Shown here in pieces: positions 7,698-16,114 of a stretch of DNA of 27,244 bases. The translations under genes and the position numbers were made by a program. The stretch spans positions 1-27,244 of the forward strand of contig NZ_LATL02000356.1 in assembly GCF_000972705.2 (NCBI RefSeq). Reading direction: 5' to 3'. The notes under the pieces are model-generated. The model made no database searches, had not been told where the DNA came from, and saw only the letters and a program-made list of their open reading frames with translations. Position 1 is the stretch's first letter. Each line of letters opens with the position of its first letter. The stretch is from Limnoraphis robusta CS-951. GTDB taxonomy: Bacteria > Cyanobacteriota > Cyanobacteriia > Cyanobacteriales > Microcoleaceae.

Positions 7698-8687
7698 CTA
7701 ATTTGATGACTTTAACTTTAACCCTAATTGGTAAATAAACTCTTGAGAATATCGAGCAAATTCCCAATTTTCAGCCTCCAAAACTTGAGACGGATGTAAA
7801 CCTTTGGCATTTTGAAAATTAACCCCTTGCAAATTTGCACCTTGAAAGTTCGCACCTTGTAAGTTAGCATCTTTAAGATTAGCCCCTCTGAGGTTTGCAT
7901 TTTGAAAGTTAGCATCTTTAAGATAAGCCCCTTCGAGAATTGTACCTTTGAGATTCGCTTCTTGAAAGTCAGCCCCTTGCAAATTTCCGAGAATATAAGC
8001 CCCTTGTAATTCCGCTTTTTGCAAGTTAGCTTCTAACAGGTTAACCCCTTGTAAATCTGCATAGCTGAGATTGGCTGAACTCAAGTTAATTTTTTGCATT
8101 TGAGCCAGCAGAAAAGACGTTTCTTGAAGATTCGCTTTCCATAAATTCGCGCCCTGAAGCTGAGTCAATTCAAATGTACTTCCTTGTAGATTGGCTTCTT
8201 GAAGTTTAGCCCCTTGCAAGTTAACTTCTTTGAAATCACCATCAACGACATGAATTTGTTCTAGATTCGCTTTTGGTAATAATAAACCCTTTAAACTAAT
8301 CCCATCTTTGGCTAATTCTTCTAACGCTTTAATCCGAGCGTGGCTGAATTCTAGTCCTTGGGCAGAATCAATCACTTGCCAAGCTTCGTAATGAGATTGT
8401 TTCTTTCCTCGTCGGAGATAAACCACTAAAGCAGTAACAATACTAATACTTTCAAACGTTCCTAAAATTCGAGATTCTTCTATAGATTGAATAAAAAATT
8501 TCCCCCAGGTTTTTTGCTGTTCTAGTGTATTCTCCAGATATAAAATAGAAAGAATGACCAAAATGACAGCAGCCAGAATAATCAAAATTTCAAAAACATC
8601 TCGTAACAATCTAGCTAGCCAGCGATTCAGTCGAGATAATTGTTGTTTATTACCTAGCCGAGTATATTTTTTGTTTAGAGATTCCAT
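7698..8687 (-). CDS. membrane-anchored pentapeptide repeat protein
   Basis: 329 residues. Two hydrophobic segments lie near the N-terminus (~32-52 DVFEILIILAAVILVILSIL and ~76-92). They are followed by a soluble linker and, from ~125 to ~305, a long run of A(N/D)LxX pentapeptide repeats (LQGANLWKANLQ, LKDANFQNANLRGAN), which fold as a right-handed quadrilateral beta helix. A short C-terminal helix region (VLEAENWEFARYSQEFIYQLG) is common in cyanobacterial members. The repeats face the cytoplasm or periplasm depending on topology, which cannot be decided here. Such proteins are abundant in cyanobacteria and mostly of unknown function. One four-residue irregularity (AYILGNLQGAD) breaks the pentapeptide register. 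Confidence 0.88.
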   Translation of the reverse strand: MESLNKKYTRLGNKQQLSRLNRWLARLLRDVFEILIILAAVILVILSILYLENTLEQQKTWGKFFIQSIEESRILGTFESISIVTALVVYLRRGKKQSHYEAWQVIDSAQGLEFSHARIKALEELAKDGISLKGLLLPKANLEQIHVVDGDFKEVNLQGAKLQEANLQGSTFELTQLQGANLWKANLQETSFLLAQMQKINLSSANLSYADLQGVNLLEANLQKAELQGAYILGNLQGADFQEANLKGTILEGAYLKDANFQNANLRGANLKDANLQGANFQGANLQGVNFQNAKGLHPSQVLEAENWEFARYSQEFIYQLGLKLKSSN

Positions 8688-8809
8688 TGTAAAAATTTTG
8701 TAAAAAATCAGTTCTTCACTCTAATCTCTAGAAAAATAACAGAACAATCATCCCCGTAAAAGAGGAAAATTTGGTGAAAATAAAAATACTTTAAACCCCT
8801 CACAAGAAC

Positions 8810-9217
8810 TTAACAACCATAGTAAATTCTAGCCTGACCTAAGCCAAAGTCACGTAAATAATGTTGCCAGCGCTTGGCAATATCAGGATTAGAAAAAGGC
8901 CCGACCGCAACTTTAGGATCACTTGCACTATAGCGTTGATAAACACCCGTTTCAGGTACCCCCAATAAAACCACTTGTTCAGCAATTCTAGGTAACTCTT
9001 CTGACGCACCCGGAATGACAACAAAATAAGCAGCTTGGGCTTTACCTCCATGTACTCCATAAGCCCGTTGTGCTTCTTCTAAAGCCGCTTCTGTTTCAGG
9101 ATTCCATCGACCATTAACAGGTCCCGGATCAAGACCCAATGCTTGCAGTCGCCTTTGCAACTCTAACAGCAGTAATTTACTGTAATGTAAACGTCCAAAT
9201 AACTTATCTTCCGGCAT
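8810..9217 (-). CDS. peptidoglycan-binding domain plus SPOR-like domain protein
   Basis: 135 residues. Residues ~17-53 match a peptidoglycan-binding domain 1 helix bundle (LQRRLQALGLDPGPVNGRW, then TEAALEEAQRAYGV). Residues ~63-133 look like a SPOR/RNP-fold domain (AAYFVVIPG start, VAVGPFSNPDIAKRWQHYLRDFGLGQARIYYG), the kind that binds denuded glycan strands. No signal peptide or membrane segment precedes it, odd for a cell-wall binder, so it may act inside the cell or be exported by another route. It is divergent to ndbB with a 175-bp spacer and separated from the pentapeptide gene by 122 bp. Confidence 0.72.
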   Translation of the reverse strand: MPEDKLFGRLHYSKLLLLELQRRLQALGLDPGPVNGRWNPETEAALEEAQRAYGVHGGKAQAAYFVVIPGASEELPRIAEQVVLLGVPETGVYQRYSASDPKVAVGPFSNPDIAKRWQHYLRDFGLGQARIYYGC

Positions 9218-9392
9218 AGATTAATTGTTCACAGCTAAGACCTTCTCTCTATCTATCTTGCATCACTCTACTGACTTACTCCGCCATGAACCGTACACTT
9301 AACTCCTAACGACAGGCAGAAAACTCCCACTCACCTTGTTATCCTAGTGAGAGAAACTGCTCAATTGCTTATCCGTTCCTCATCCACAAATT

Positions 9393-10595
9393 ATGACTGA
9401 ACAACCGACCCGCATTTGTATTTTGGGTGGAGGCTTTGGTGGACTCTATACCGCTCTACGCTTAAATGAGTTACCCTGGCGGAAGTCCGAACAACCGGAA
9501 ATCACTCTCGTTGACAGCCGCGATCGCTTTTTATTTTCGCCGTTTTTGTACGAACTCTTAACCGGAGAACTCCAAACCTGGGAAATCGCTCCTCCCTTTG
9601 AACAACTATTGCAAAATACAAATATACGCTTCTGTCAGCAAGTTGTCACCGCTATCGACATTGAAGCCAAGGAAGTTCAGCTTTCTGAAGGTGAGGCTCT
9701 GACTTTTGATTATTTAGTTTTGGCGATGGGAGGTGAAACACCCCTCGATATTGTACCGGGCGCTGCGGAATATGCCATTCCCTTCCGAAGCATTGAAGAC
9801 GCCTATCGCCTCGAGGAACGGCTGCGGCTTCTAGAAGCCTCTGATCAAGACAAAATTCGTATCGCCATTGTTGGCGGGGGTTACAGTGGCGTGGAGTTGG
9901 CTTGTAAGCTGGCTGACCGACTCCAAGAACGGGGACGCCTACGATTGATTGAACGAGATGATAGGATTTTGCGGAGTTCTCCCAATTTTAACCGCGAAGC
10001 CGCCCAACGCGCCCTCCAACAACGCGGAGTTTGGGTTGATTTGGAAACAACGGTTCAATCGATTGAAGCCTCGACGATGGCTTTGGAGTATCGACAACAG
10101 GTTGATCCAATTCCCGTTGACCTAGTGTTGTGGACAGTCGGAACGAGAATTTCGCCGATTGTGCAGTCTCTACCGTTAAAACACAATCAACGAGGTCAGG
10201 TGATGACGACAACGACATTACAGGCTGTTGACCATTCTGAGATTTTTGCCTTGGGGGATTTGGCTGATTGTAAGGATGTTGACGGTCAGCAGGTTCCTTC
10301 CACCGCTCAAGCCGCCTTTCAACAAGCCGATTATGCCGCCTGGAATATTTGGGCCTCTATGACCGGACGGCCTTTATTACCCTTCCGCTATCAGGGTTTG
10401 GGCGAAATGATGACTTTGGGAACCGATGACGCCACCCTCACAGGTTTGGGGATTAAGTTAGAAGGGCAAATGGCACATTTGGCTCGTCGTTTGATTTATC
10501 TTTATCGTTTTCCCACACTCGATCATCAAGTTCGGGTTGCCTTTAACTGGATAACTCGACCGCTTCAGGATATGATATCGCCTCCCGTGCGATAG
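9393..10595 (+). CDS. ndbB: type II NAD(P)H dehydrogenase NdbB (demethylphylloquinone reductase)
   Basis: 400 residues with the two-dinucleotide-fold layout of type II NADH dehydrogenases. The FAD-binding GGGFGGLYTALRL is at the N-terminus, DRFLFSPFLYELLTGE follows, the NAD(P)-binding IAIVGGGYSGVELA is near 165, and the second FAD motif (FALGDLAD) is near 285. Agreement with Synechocystis Slr1743 (NdbB), as remembered, is strong: LQTWEIAPPFEQLL, VDLVLWTVGT, AWNIWA.MTGRPLLPFRYQ and LARRLIYLYRFPT. NdbB reduces demethylphylloquinone before the last methylation of phylloquinone synthesis, so it serves photosystem I cofactor supply. It associates with the membrane without a transmembrane helix. 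A convincing terminator follows at 10632. Confidence 0.92.
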   Translation: MTEQPTRICILGGGFGGLYTALRLNELPWRKSEQPEITLVDSRDRFLFSPFLYELLTGELQTWEIAPPFEQLLQNTNIRFCQQVVTAIDIEAKEVQLSEGEALTFDYLVLAMGGETPLDIVPGAAEYAIPFRSIEDAYRLEERLRLLEASDQDKIRIAIVGGGYSGVELACKLADRLQERGRLRLIERDDRILRSSPNFNREAAQRALQQRGVWVDLETTVQSIEASTMALEYRQQVDPIPVDLVLWTVGTRISPIVQSLPLKHNQRGQVMTTTTLQAVDHSEIFALGDLADCKDVDGQQVPSTAQAAFQQADYAAWNIWASMTGRPLLPFRYQGLGEMMTLGTDDATLTGLGIKLEGQMAHLARRLIYLYRFPTLDHQVRVAFNWITRPLQDMISPPVR

Positions 10596-10631
10596 GGATT
10601 TGGGTGATTGGTGCAACATCTTAGATAGAAC

Positions 10632-10665
10632 AGAGAGGATTTGCTTTTTCCTCTCTACTTTTTTT
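10632..10665 (+). terminator. rho-independent terminator after ndbB
   Basis: A perfect 8-bp stem AGAGAGGA (10632-10639) pairs with TCCTCTCT (10649-10656) around a 9-nt T-rich loop. A run of seven T's begins two bases later (10659-10665). It lies 36 bp past the ndbB stop codon. Confidence 0.7.
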
Positions 10666-10802
10666 CCCTCTCAAAGCAATCCTGCTCTCGATTCACAAAA
10701 TTTGCAAAATCCCAGAAGTCAATAGGAAATAAATCTCAAAATCCTTCAACCTGTAGCCTCTCTCTGCTAATGTTTGAGCTGAACCTTGCTTGAAAATCCA
10801 TA

Positions 10803-11279
10803 ATGAAAAAACAAACGATCTGGCTGATCACCAAAATTTTTATAGCGATCGCTATCCTCGTTTTTAATGTGGCGCTATTCCCTCAAACTGTTTTTGCTCA
10901 AGAAAAAACCATTTGTAATCAACCCATTGAAACCGGGAGTTGTCGAGCCAGTTTTAACCGCTATGCGTTTAATGGGAGCGAATGCGTTCAGTTTAGCTTT
11001 GGCGGTTGTGAAGGAAACGAAAATAACTTTATTACCCTCGGTGACTGTCAACAAACCTGTTTGGGTGAAGCATCAGCCGTCAAGCCGGAAGTGAGTACAG
11101 CCGAAGAAATTTGCGCTCAACGGATAGAGAGTGGCTCCTGCCAAGCAGATTTCAACCGATACGCTTTTAACGGTAGCGAGTGTGTCACCTTTTCCTTTGG
11201 CGGTTGTGAAGGGAACGAAAATAACTTTATTACTTTAGAAGATTGTCAAGAAACCTGCGTTGTACCCCCTCAAAAATAA
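10803..11279 (+). CDS. secreted protein with two tandem Kunitz/BPTI domains
   Basis: 158 residues. A signal peptide (lysine start, hydrophobic ~7-25, ending VFAQ near 33) is followed by two Kunitz-type domains: cysteines 38, 47, 61, 69, 82, 86 and 104, 113, 127, 135, 148, 152. Spacing in both is C-x8-C-x13-C-x7-C-x12-C-x3-C, the BPTI pattern with two residues fewer between the second and third cysteine. GSC at the reactive loop puts P1 at Arg48 in domain 1 (trypsin-like target expected) and Gln114 in domain 2. The domains repeat every 66 residues and are nearly identical in their second half (NRYAFNGSECV), so they arose by recent duplication. Probably a periplasmic or exported serine-protease inhibitor. 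A HIP1 octamer at 10845-10852 inside the signal-peptide codons argues that it is resident in this genome. Confidence 0.88.
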   Translation: MKKQTIWLITKIFIAIAILVFNVALFPQTVFAQEKTICNQPIETGSCRASFNRYAFNGSECVQFSFGGCEGNENNFITLGDCQQTCLGEASAVKPEVSTAEEICAQRIESGSCQADFNRYAFNGSECVTFSFGGCEGNENNFITLEDCQETCVVPPQK

Positions 11280-11320
11280 TCCCTTTTTCAGAGTCTTTCA
11301 CTCTCTATAACCGCAACGTG

Positions 11321-11356
11321 CGGATCGGGTATTCCATCAAAAACTCGATCCGTTTT
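11321..11356 (+). terminator. possible terminator after the Kunitz gene
   Basis: CGGATCG (11321-11327) can pair with CGATCCG (11346-11352), leaving an 18-nt loop, and TTTT follows. The stem is short and the T-run weak, so this is tentative. The rest of 11357-11543 shows nothing else clear. Confidence 0.3.
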
Positions 11357-11543
11357 GAGTAGAAATTGTACCTAAGATATCACTTTCTTTTTGGGCTTCA
11401 GAATATTGTTGCTATTATAATCATACCGCACTAACGGTCAATTTTTCCTTTGTCACTCAAAAAATCCAGACAACTCACTTCCAACTTTCTAATGGTATCA
11501 TCAACAGACTCGCATTCATACGTTCTGCCAGGATCTCATCAAA

Positions 11544-13028
11544 ATGAGTAAAATTAACGGTACTATCATGCAGTATTTCCACTGGTATATCGATCCGAGT
11601 TTAAGCCTGTGGAATGAAATCAAAAACCGAGCAAAAGAACTCGCCGATGCTGGAATTACGGCTCTTTGGCTACCTCCCGCCTACAAAGGTTGTAACCTGA
11701 CTGAACCCGAACGGGCTTGGAATGACGTCGGTTATAGTACATACGATTTATTTGATTTGGGTGAATTTGATCAAAAAGGAGCCATTCGCACCCGATATGG
11801 TACTCGTGAACAATATCTAGCCGCTATTCAAGCCGCTCATCATGCGGGAATTCAAATTTACGCTGATGTGGTTTTTAAACATAAAAATGCAGCCGATGAT
11901 CCCGAATTTGTCGAAGCTGTTCCTGTGGCTTGGAATAACCGAAATGTTGATATGGGTCACACCCGAACCATTCAAATTTACAGCCATTTTAAATTTCCCG
12001 GTCGCCAAGACAAATATTCTAGCTTAAAATGGCGCTGGTGGCATTTTGATGCGGTTAATCATAATGCGTCTAACTGGAATGATCAAACGATTTATCGCCT
12101 TAAAGATAAAACCTTTGAAACCCAGGTTGATCCACGTCATGGAAATTATGATTTTTTGATGGCTTGTGATCTCGATACCTCCAACGAAGAAGTGCGTCAA
12201 GAACTGTACCATTGGGGAAAATGGATATTAGAAACAACTGGCGTTGATGGCTTTCGGTTAGATGCGATTAAACACATTAGTTCTAGCTTTTTTGTCGATT
12301 GGTTAAATTTTCTACGTGAATACACAGGTCGAGAATTATTTACAGTCGGGGAATACTGGGAAAACAATGTAGAAGCCCTACATGAATATATTAGTAAAAC
12401 CCAGGGAAAAATGTCATTATTTGATGTTCCTTTACACTACAATTTTCATCGGGCTAGCCAAAGCGGAGGTTACTATGATATGCGAACCATTTTAAATGGA
12501 ACACTGATGCAACAACAACCCGCTCTAGCCGTTACATTTGTAGAAAATCATGCTTCTCAACCTTTACAAGCATTACAATCTGTTGTCGAACCCTGGTTTA
12601 AACCCTTAGCTTATGCCATTATTCTACTGCGACAAGAAGGTTGTCCTTGTATTTTTTATGCGGATTATTATGGCGCTCATTATTTCGATAAAGGCTATGA
12701 AATTTGGATGAATACTCACCGTTGGATTATTGATAAATTGTTATACGCTCGTCAACATTTTGCCTATGGTGATCAAGAAGATTATTTTAATCATCCCGAT
12801 TTCATTGGTTGGACAAGACTCGGTGATCAAACTCATCCACAAGCGATGGCTGTCATTCTCAGTAACGCTTCTCAGGGTCAACAATGGATGAAAGTCGGTA
12901 AACCCAATACCCAATTTTATGATGTAACGGAACACATCAAAGAACCAGTTTATACAAATGAATACGGTTGGGGAGAATTTCGCTGTAATGCCGGTTCAGT
13001 TTCGGTGTGGGTTCAAGCTTCATTCTGA
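11544..13028 (+). CDS. GH13 alpha-amylase-like protein lacking the third catalytic acid
   Basis: 494 residues, no signal peptide, with the (beta/alpha)8 barrel and C-terminal beta domain of cytoplasmic bacterial alpha-amylases (GH13 subfamily 5-like). Visible are N-terminal GTIMQYFHWY, LWLPPAYKG, nucleophile D240 in GFRLDAIKH and acid/base E270 in VGEYWE. Region IV, normally FVDNHD, reads FVENHA: the transition-state-stabilising aspartate is Ala337 (codon GCT at 12552-12554). Region I, normally DVVxNH, reads D108-VVFKH, so the calcium-linked Asn is Lys112. The frame is intact with no stop or frameshift. With the third acid missing, normal hydrolysis of alpha-1,4-glucan is unlikely; it may be a glucan-binding or regulatory protein, or be starting to decay. 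Its last 9 bp overlap the convergent rsmG. Confidence 0.85.
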   Translation: MSKINGTIMQYFHWYIDPSLSLWNEIKNRAKELADAGITALWLPPAYKGCNLTEPERAWNDVGYSTYDLFDLGEFDQKGAIRTRYGTREQYLAAIQAAHHAGIQIYADVVFKHKNAADDPEFVEAVPVAWNNRNVDMGHTRTIQIYSHFKFPGRQDKYSSLKWRWWHFDAVNHNASNWNDQTIYRLKDKTFETQVDPRHGNYDFLMACDLDTSNEEVRQELYHWGKWILETTGVDGFRLDAIKHISSSFFVDWLNFLREYTGRELFTVGEYWENNVEALHEYISKTQGKMSLFDVPLHYNFHRASQSGGYYDMRTILNGTLMQQQPALAVTFVENHASQPLQALQSVVEPWFKPLAYAIILLRQEGCPCIFYADYYGAHYFDKGYEIWMNTHRWIIDKLLYARQHFAYGDQEDYFNHPDFIGWTRLGDQTHPQAMAVILSNASQGQQWMKVGKPNTQFYDVTEHIKEPVYTNEYGWGEFRCNAGSVSVWVQASF

Positions 13029-13721
13029 CAACTTCTTCAAATCAATACAATGTCTAATACTCTCAGTTAAGGGTGTTGTAAACTGGCGAATTGATTCAAT
13101 TTCACCGCCTAAATTCTTGACCACCAATTGTAACGCTTTTTCTTCTTCAACCGTCCAATGTCCTCGGTACAAAACAACTCGACCGCCTTGAGTACAAAAA
13201 GGTAAAGCATATTCTGCACAAACTGAAGCCGTTGCTACTGCACGAACTAAAGCTAAATGATACTTTCTTTTGAACTTTAATTGTTGATTAACCTGTTCAG
13301 CACGACCGACGAATCCTCTGGCATTTTTGACCTCTAAAGTCTCAATTAATGATTCTAAAAACGTAATTTTTTTGCGGGTACTATCTAACAACATGACCGA
13401 ACTTTCGGCAACCGCAATCGCCACAGGTAAACCCGGAAAACCTGCACCTGTTCCAATATCAATCACCTCAACAGTCGAGGCTGAAAAATCCCATTCTCCC
13501 CTAAAAAACGGTGCAATTCCCGCTAGAGAATCCCATAAGTGTTTTTCCCAAAAAGCATCATATTCAGTAATCCGAGTTAAATTCAAAGATTCATTTCCCG
13601 CCAATATTCCCTCATAAAGACGTTGAAATAGCTGTTGCTGGACTGCCGTCGGTTGCCAATTTAACGTTTCTTGCCAAACGGAAGTCATCTCTAAAATCAT
13701 CGGCCTTTCAGTCTCGTTCAT
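13020..13721 (-). CDS. rsmG: 16S rRNA (guanine527-N7)-methyltransferase RsmG
   Basis: 233 residues from the chosen ATG. RsmG (GidB) methylates N7 of G527 in 16S rRNA using S-adenosylmethionine. Family marks are LNLTRIT then HLWDSL, the SAM-binding loop DIGTGAGFPGLP (~88-99) and VRAVA. The frame remains open upstream to a TTG at 13778, but the extra residues are not family-like. The ATG at 13721 has AAAGGA just before it (close spacing) and places the conserved WQETLNWQP about 15 residues in, as in other cyanobacteria; ATGs at 13700 and 13688 remain possible. The ABC ATPase gene lies 50 bp upstream on the same strand. Its 3' end overlaps the amylase gene tail to tail. Confidence 0.92.
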   Translation of the reverse strand: MNETERPMILEMTSVWQETLNWQPTAVQQQLFQRLYEGILAGNESLNLTRITEYDAFWEKHLWDSLAGIAPFFRGEWDFSASTVEVIDIGTGAGFPGLPVAIAVAESSVMLLDSTRKKITFLESLIETLEVKNARGFVGRAEQVNQQLKFKRKYHLALVRAVATASVCAEYALPFCTQGGRVVLYRGHWTVEEEKALQLVVKNLGGEIESIRQFTTPLTESIRHCIDLKKLSE

Positions 13722-13771
13722 CGTCCTTTCAACTACAAAAATTCTCTCAACAAACATTCGCCTAAATTCAT

Positions 13772-14413
13772 TCAACAAGTAGCCGGATCAATCACTTGTA
13801 AATCTCCATGATTCAACGTCCAACAGCGATCCGCCACTCCCATTAAATCCGCCGCATCGTGCGTAACAACCAACAACGTCCAATGGTTTTTTAACTTCCC
13901 TAACAAACTCACCAACTGTTGGCGCATTGACCAATCTAATCCGGCTGTCGGTTCATCCAACATCAACAAATGCGGTTGACGAATCAATTGTACCGCCAAA
14001 GCCAAGCGTCGTTGCTGTCCTCCACTCAACGAATGGGGCGGATTTTGTAGAGACAAATGACCCAAACCCACCTCGTTCAAAGCATTATTAACCTGTTCTA
14101 ATCCTAACTCGGGGTGTCCCAGGCGCAACTCCTCCAAAACGGTTCCCCCGCAAAAATGTCTTTCCGGAAACTGAAACACCAAACCTGCTAACTGTTGTAA
14201 GTGTTCAGCAGTTAACTCCTGATCTCGCCAGCAAATTTCTCCCCTTGTTTTTTCAGCTAAACCCGCTAAAATTTCAAGAAGTGTACTTTTACCGGAACCA
14301 CTACGACCGACAATTAACCCCATTTGTTGTGGCGCAAGTTCCAAACATACATCTTTGAGAATCGGCACCGAACTAGCAGGAGGATGATAAAGTATATTTT
14401 TGAGATAAAGCAT
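13772..14413 (-). CDS. ABC transporter ATP-binding protein (ECF/CbiO-like)
   Basis: 213 residues forming one ABC ATPase domain: Walker A G36-RSGSGKST44, Q-loop Q81 in VFQFPERHF, signature LSGGQ 129-133, Walker B LLMLDEP 149-155 and switch histidine H185. The Q-loop context FQFPE is typical of energy-coupling-factor and cobalt/biotin-type ATPases (EcfA/CbiO/BioM). It is short, lacking the C-terminal extension of EcfA. No permease gene is adjacent, so the transported solute is unknown; in cyanobacteria this stand-alone ATPase may pair with subunits elsewhere. Probably cotranscribed with rsmG. Confidence 0.88.
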   Translation of the reverse strand: MLYLKNILYHPPASSVPILKDVCLELAPQQMGLIVGRSGSGKSTLLEILAGLAEKTRGEICWRDQELTAEHLQQLAGLVFQFPERHFCGGTVLEELRLGHPELGLEQVNNALNEVGLGHLSLQNPPHSLSGGQQRRLALAVQLIRQPHLLMLDEPTAGLDWSMRQQLVSLLGKLKNHWTLLVVTHDAADLMGVADRCWTLNHGDLQVIDPATC

Positions 14414-14562
14414 CAGGGAAAAAAGCTAAACTTTCAAAGTTCGTAAACCGTTATACACAGCTACTCAAAATCATAACATCTGCTCGCCCGTTTTGTGGAA
14501 CCTGTCCTTTTCTCCTAACGTCAACAATCTATTCTTAAACTCTTGTAATCGCTCAAAAATAG

Positions 14563-15588
14563 ATGCTCATGTCTTCAAAATCTTTCCGAAAATCCTTAAC
14601 AACAACTTGGCAAAGCATCAGTGCTATCACTGCTACAGCGACACTCATCGCCCTCAGTTTTTGGAATAGTCCAGTTTTAGCAGCCGATCCCTTTCGTGAG
14701 GGAGATAAAGCCCGACAAATTGGAGAGAATACAGAAGCCGCTTTTAAGGCAATGTTTGAACGGGGAAACTATCAAGATGCCCAATGGTATCTCGAACAAG
14801 CAAAGTCGGAAGAATCAGACGAACCGATGATTTATGCCTTGCTGGCTTCTTTAGCTTATCAACAGCAAGATTGGCAGGGTTTAAAAACCTATTCGAGCCA
14901 AACCATGACCGCCGCAAAAGCCTTACAAAGTCGCGATTTAGTGCGAAGTAATCTTTATATTGCGATCGCTTACTTTCTAGACGGGGCTTATATTTTATCC
15001 ACAGAAGGCACGTTCAAAGGTGCGCCCGTTGCCCTAAATCTGCTTCAGGATGTTTTCAAACATATGGATGCCGCAGCTCAAGTCGATTCAACTGACCCAG
15101 AACTGAATTTAATTCGCGGCTATATGGATATATTTTTAGCTCTCAATCTGCCGTTTTCTGATCCTCAATCCGCTATCCAAAAACTCGAACAACATGGCAG
15201 TCCCCGTCATCTTGCCTATCGAGGTCTGGCTTTAGCTTATCGGGATTTAGATCAACATGAAAAAGCCTTAGAGTTTATTAATAAAGCGATAGAAGAAGTG
15301 CCGAATAATCCCGAAGTTCTCTATATTAAAGCACAACTTCTCTCTTCTATTGCTCGACGAAATAACAATAATACCTTAACCTTAACAGAAGCCAAAAACA
15401 ACTTTCAAGCCGCTTTAGCCCAACCCCAACAACTCCCGAAAACCATTGTTGCTCAAATCTTTTACGAACAATGTAAGACTCTCAACCGCATTGATAATCA
15501 AAGTCGTGCTTGTGATCCAATGCGAGATACAATCAGATCAATAAATAGCCCGTGGGGGCCTGTTCCTGAGCAAATGCCCTCCTTGTAA
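14563..15588 (+). CDS. Sll0314/Alr1548 family TPR protein
   Basis: 341 residues. A long signal peptide (basic start, hydrophobic ~20-36, cleavage near VLAAD at 40) is followed by DPFREGDKARQIG and helical tetratricopeptide-type repeats: ~53-70 (ERGNYQDAQWYLEQA), ~87-105 and a clear one near 232-260 (GLALAYRDLDQHEKALEFINKAI). This matches the cyanobacterial Sll0314/Alr1548 family. Probably a periplasmic or thylakoid-lumen scaffold; no specific role is known to me. An ATG two codons later (14569) is an equally good start. It begins 149 bp from the divergent ABC gene, so promoters for both must lie between 14414 and 14562. It is followed closely by the DUF3531 gene. Confidence 0.85.
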   Translation: MLMSSKSFRKSLTTTWQSISAITATATLIALSFWNSPVLAADPFREGDKARQIGENTEAAFKAMFERGNYQDAQWYLEQAKSEESDEPMIYALLASLAYQQQDWQGLKTYSSQTMTAAKALQSRDLVRSNLYIAIAYFLDGAYILSTEGTFKGAPVALNLLQDVFKHMDAAAQVDSTDPELNLIRGYMDIFLALNLPFSDPQSAIQKLEQHGSPRHLAYRGLALAYRDLDQHEKALEFINKAIEEVPNNPEVLYIKAQLLSSIARRNNNNTLTLTEAKNNFQAALAQPQQLPKTIVAQIFYEQCKTLNRIDNQSRACDPMRDTIRSINSPWGPVPEQMPSL

Positions 15589-15609
15589 ACCCCATCAACG
15601 AGCAATTCT

Positions 15610-16062
15610 ATGGATATTCTATTTCGCGAATGTAATCCCTTTGATTTGTGGATTTGGCTGAGATTTAGTACCGTTCCCTCCATGACTGAACGCCAATATA
15701 TTGAAGAAGTTTTTGATTCCTGGTTTCTCTTAGGAAAATTGGGAGGATTTAATGCAGAAAATCTGCAAGTTCAAGAGTGTGGAGTCGATCTCAACTACAT
15801 GACCTATGATACAGATAGCAGCGAGAGTAGCATGATGGCACTCATGCACAATATGGGGGAAATAGAATATCAAGGACTTTGGGTGAGATGTTGGTTTGAC
15901 TTAGGAACCACTGACTCTTTTTCCCTCGATATTTTGATTAATGCTTTCCAACAACTGAGTAAAGAATACGTCACCATTGAAGAATTAATTATTGGGGGAC
16001 AAAATGAAGATTGGCCAGTTGATGAAGATTACAAAAATTCAACGTTTGCAGACTATAACTAA
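15610..16062 (+). CDS. DUF3531 family protein
   Basis: 150 residues of the DUF3531 family found in cyanobacteria and chloroplasts. Family features are FRECNPFDLWIWLRF at the N-terminus, EEVFDSWFLLGKLGGFNAENLQVQ in the middle and a conserved MGEIEYQGLWVRCWFDLGT stretch. Acidic overall and without signal peptide or membrane segment, so cytoplasmic. Function unknown; restriction to oxygenic phototrophs hints at a photosynthesis-linked housekeeping role (inference). It starts 21 bp after the TPR gene and 52 bp before a Nudix gene, so the three may form an operon. Confidence 0.85.
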   Translation: MDILFRECNPFDLWIWLRFSTVPSMTERQYIEEVFDSWFLLGKLGGFNAENLQVQECGVDLNYMTYDTDSSESSMMALMHNMGEIEYQGLWVRCWFDLGTTDSFSLDILINAFQQLSKEYVTIEELIIGGQNEDWPVDEDYKNSTFADYN

Positions 16063-16114
16063 CCGTCTAAATCGAGCATTAACCGCAAAATAATTCAAAG
16101 GGATTGGGTGAATT

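Noticed and set aside
10803..11279. Kunitz gene as animal contamination in the assembly
   Set aside because: It has a bacterial signal peptide, no intron, a HIP1 octamer inside the coding sequence and cyanobacterial genes on both sides.
11544..13028. Amylase as a frameshifted pseudogene
   Set aside because: The frame is intact over the full family length; only specific active-site residues are changed, so it is reported as a possible pseudoenzyme instead.
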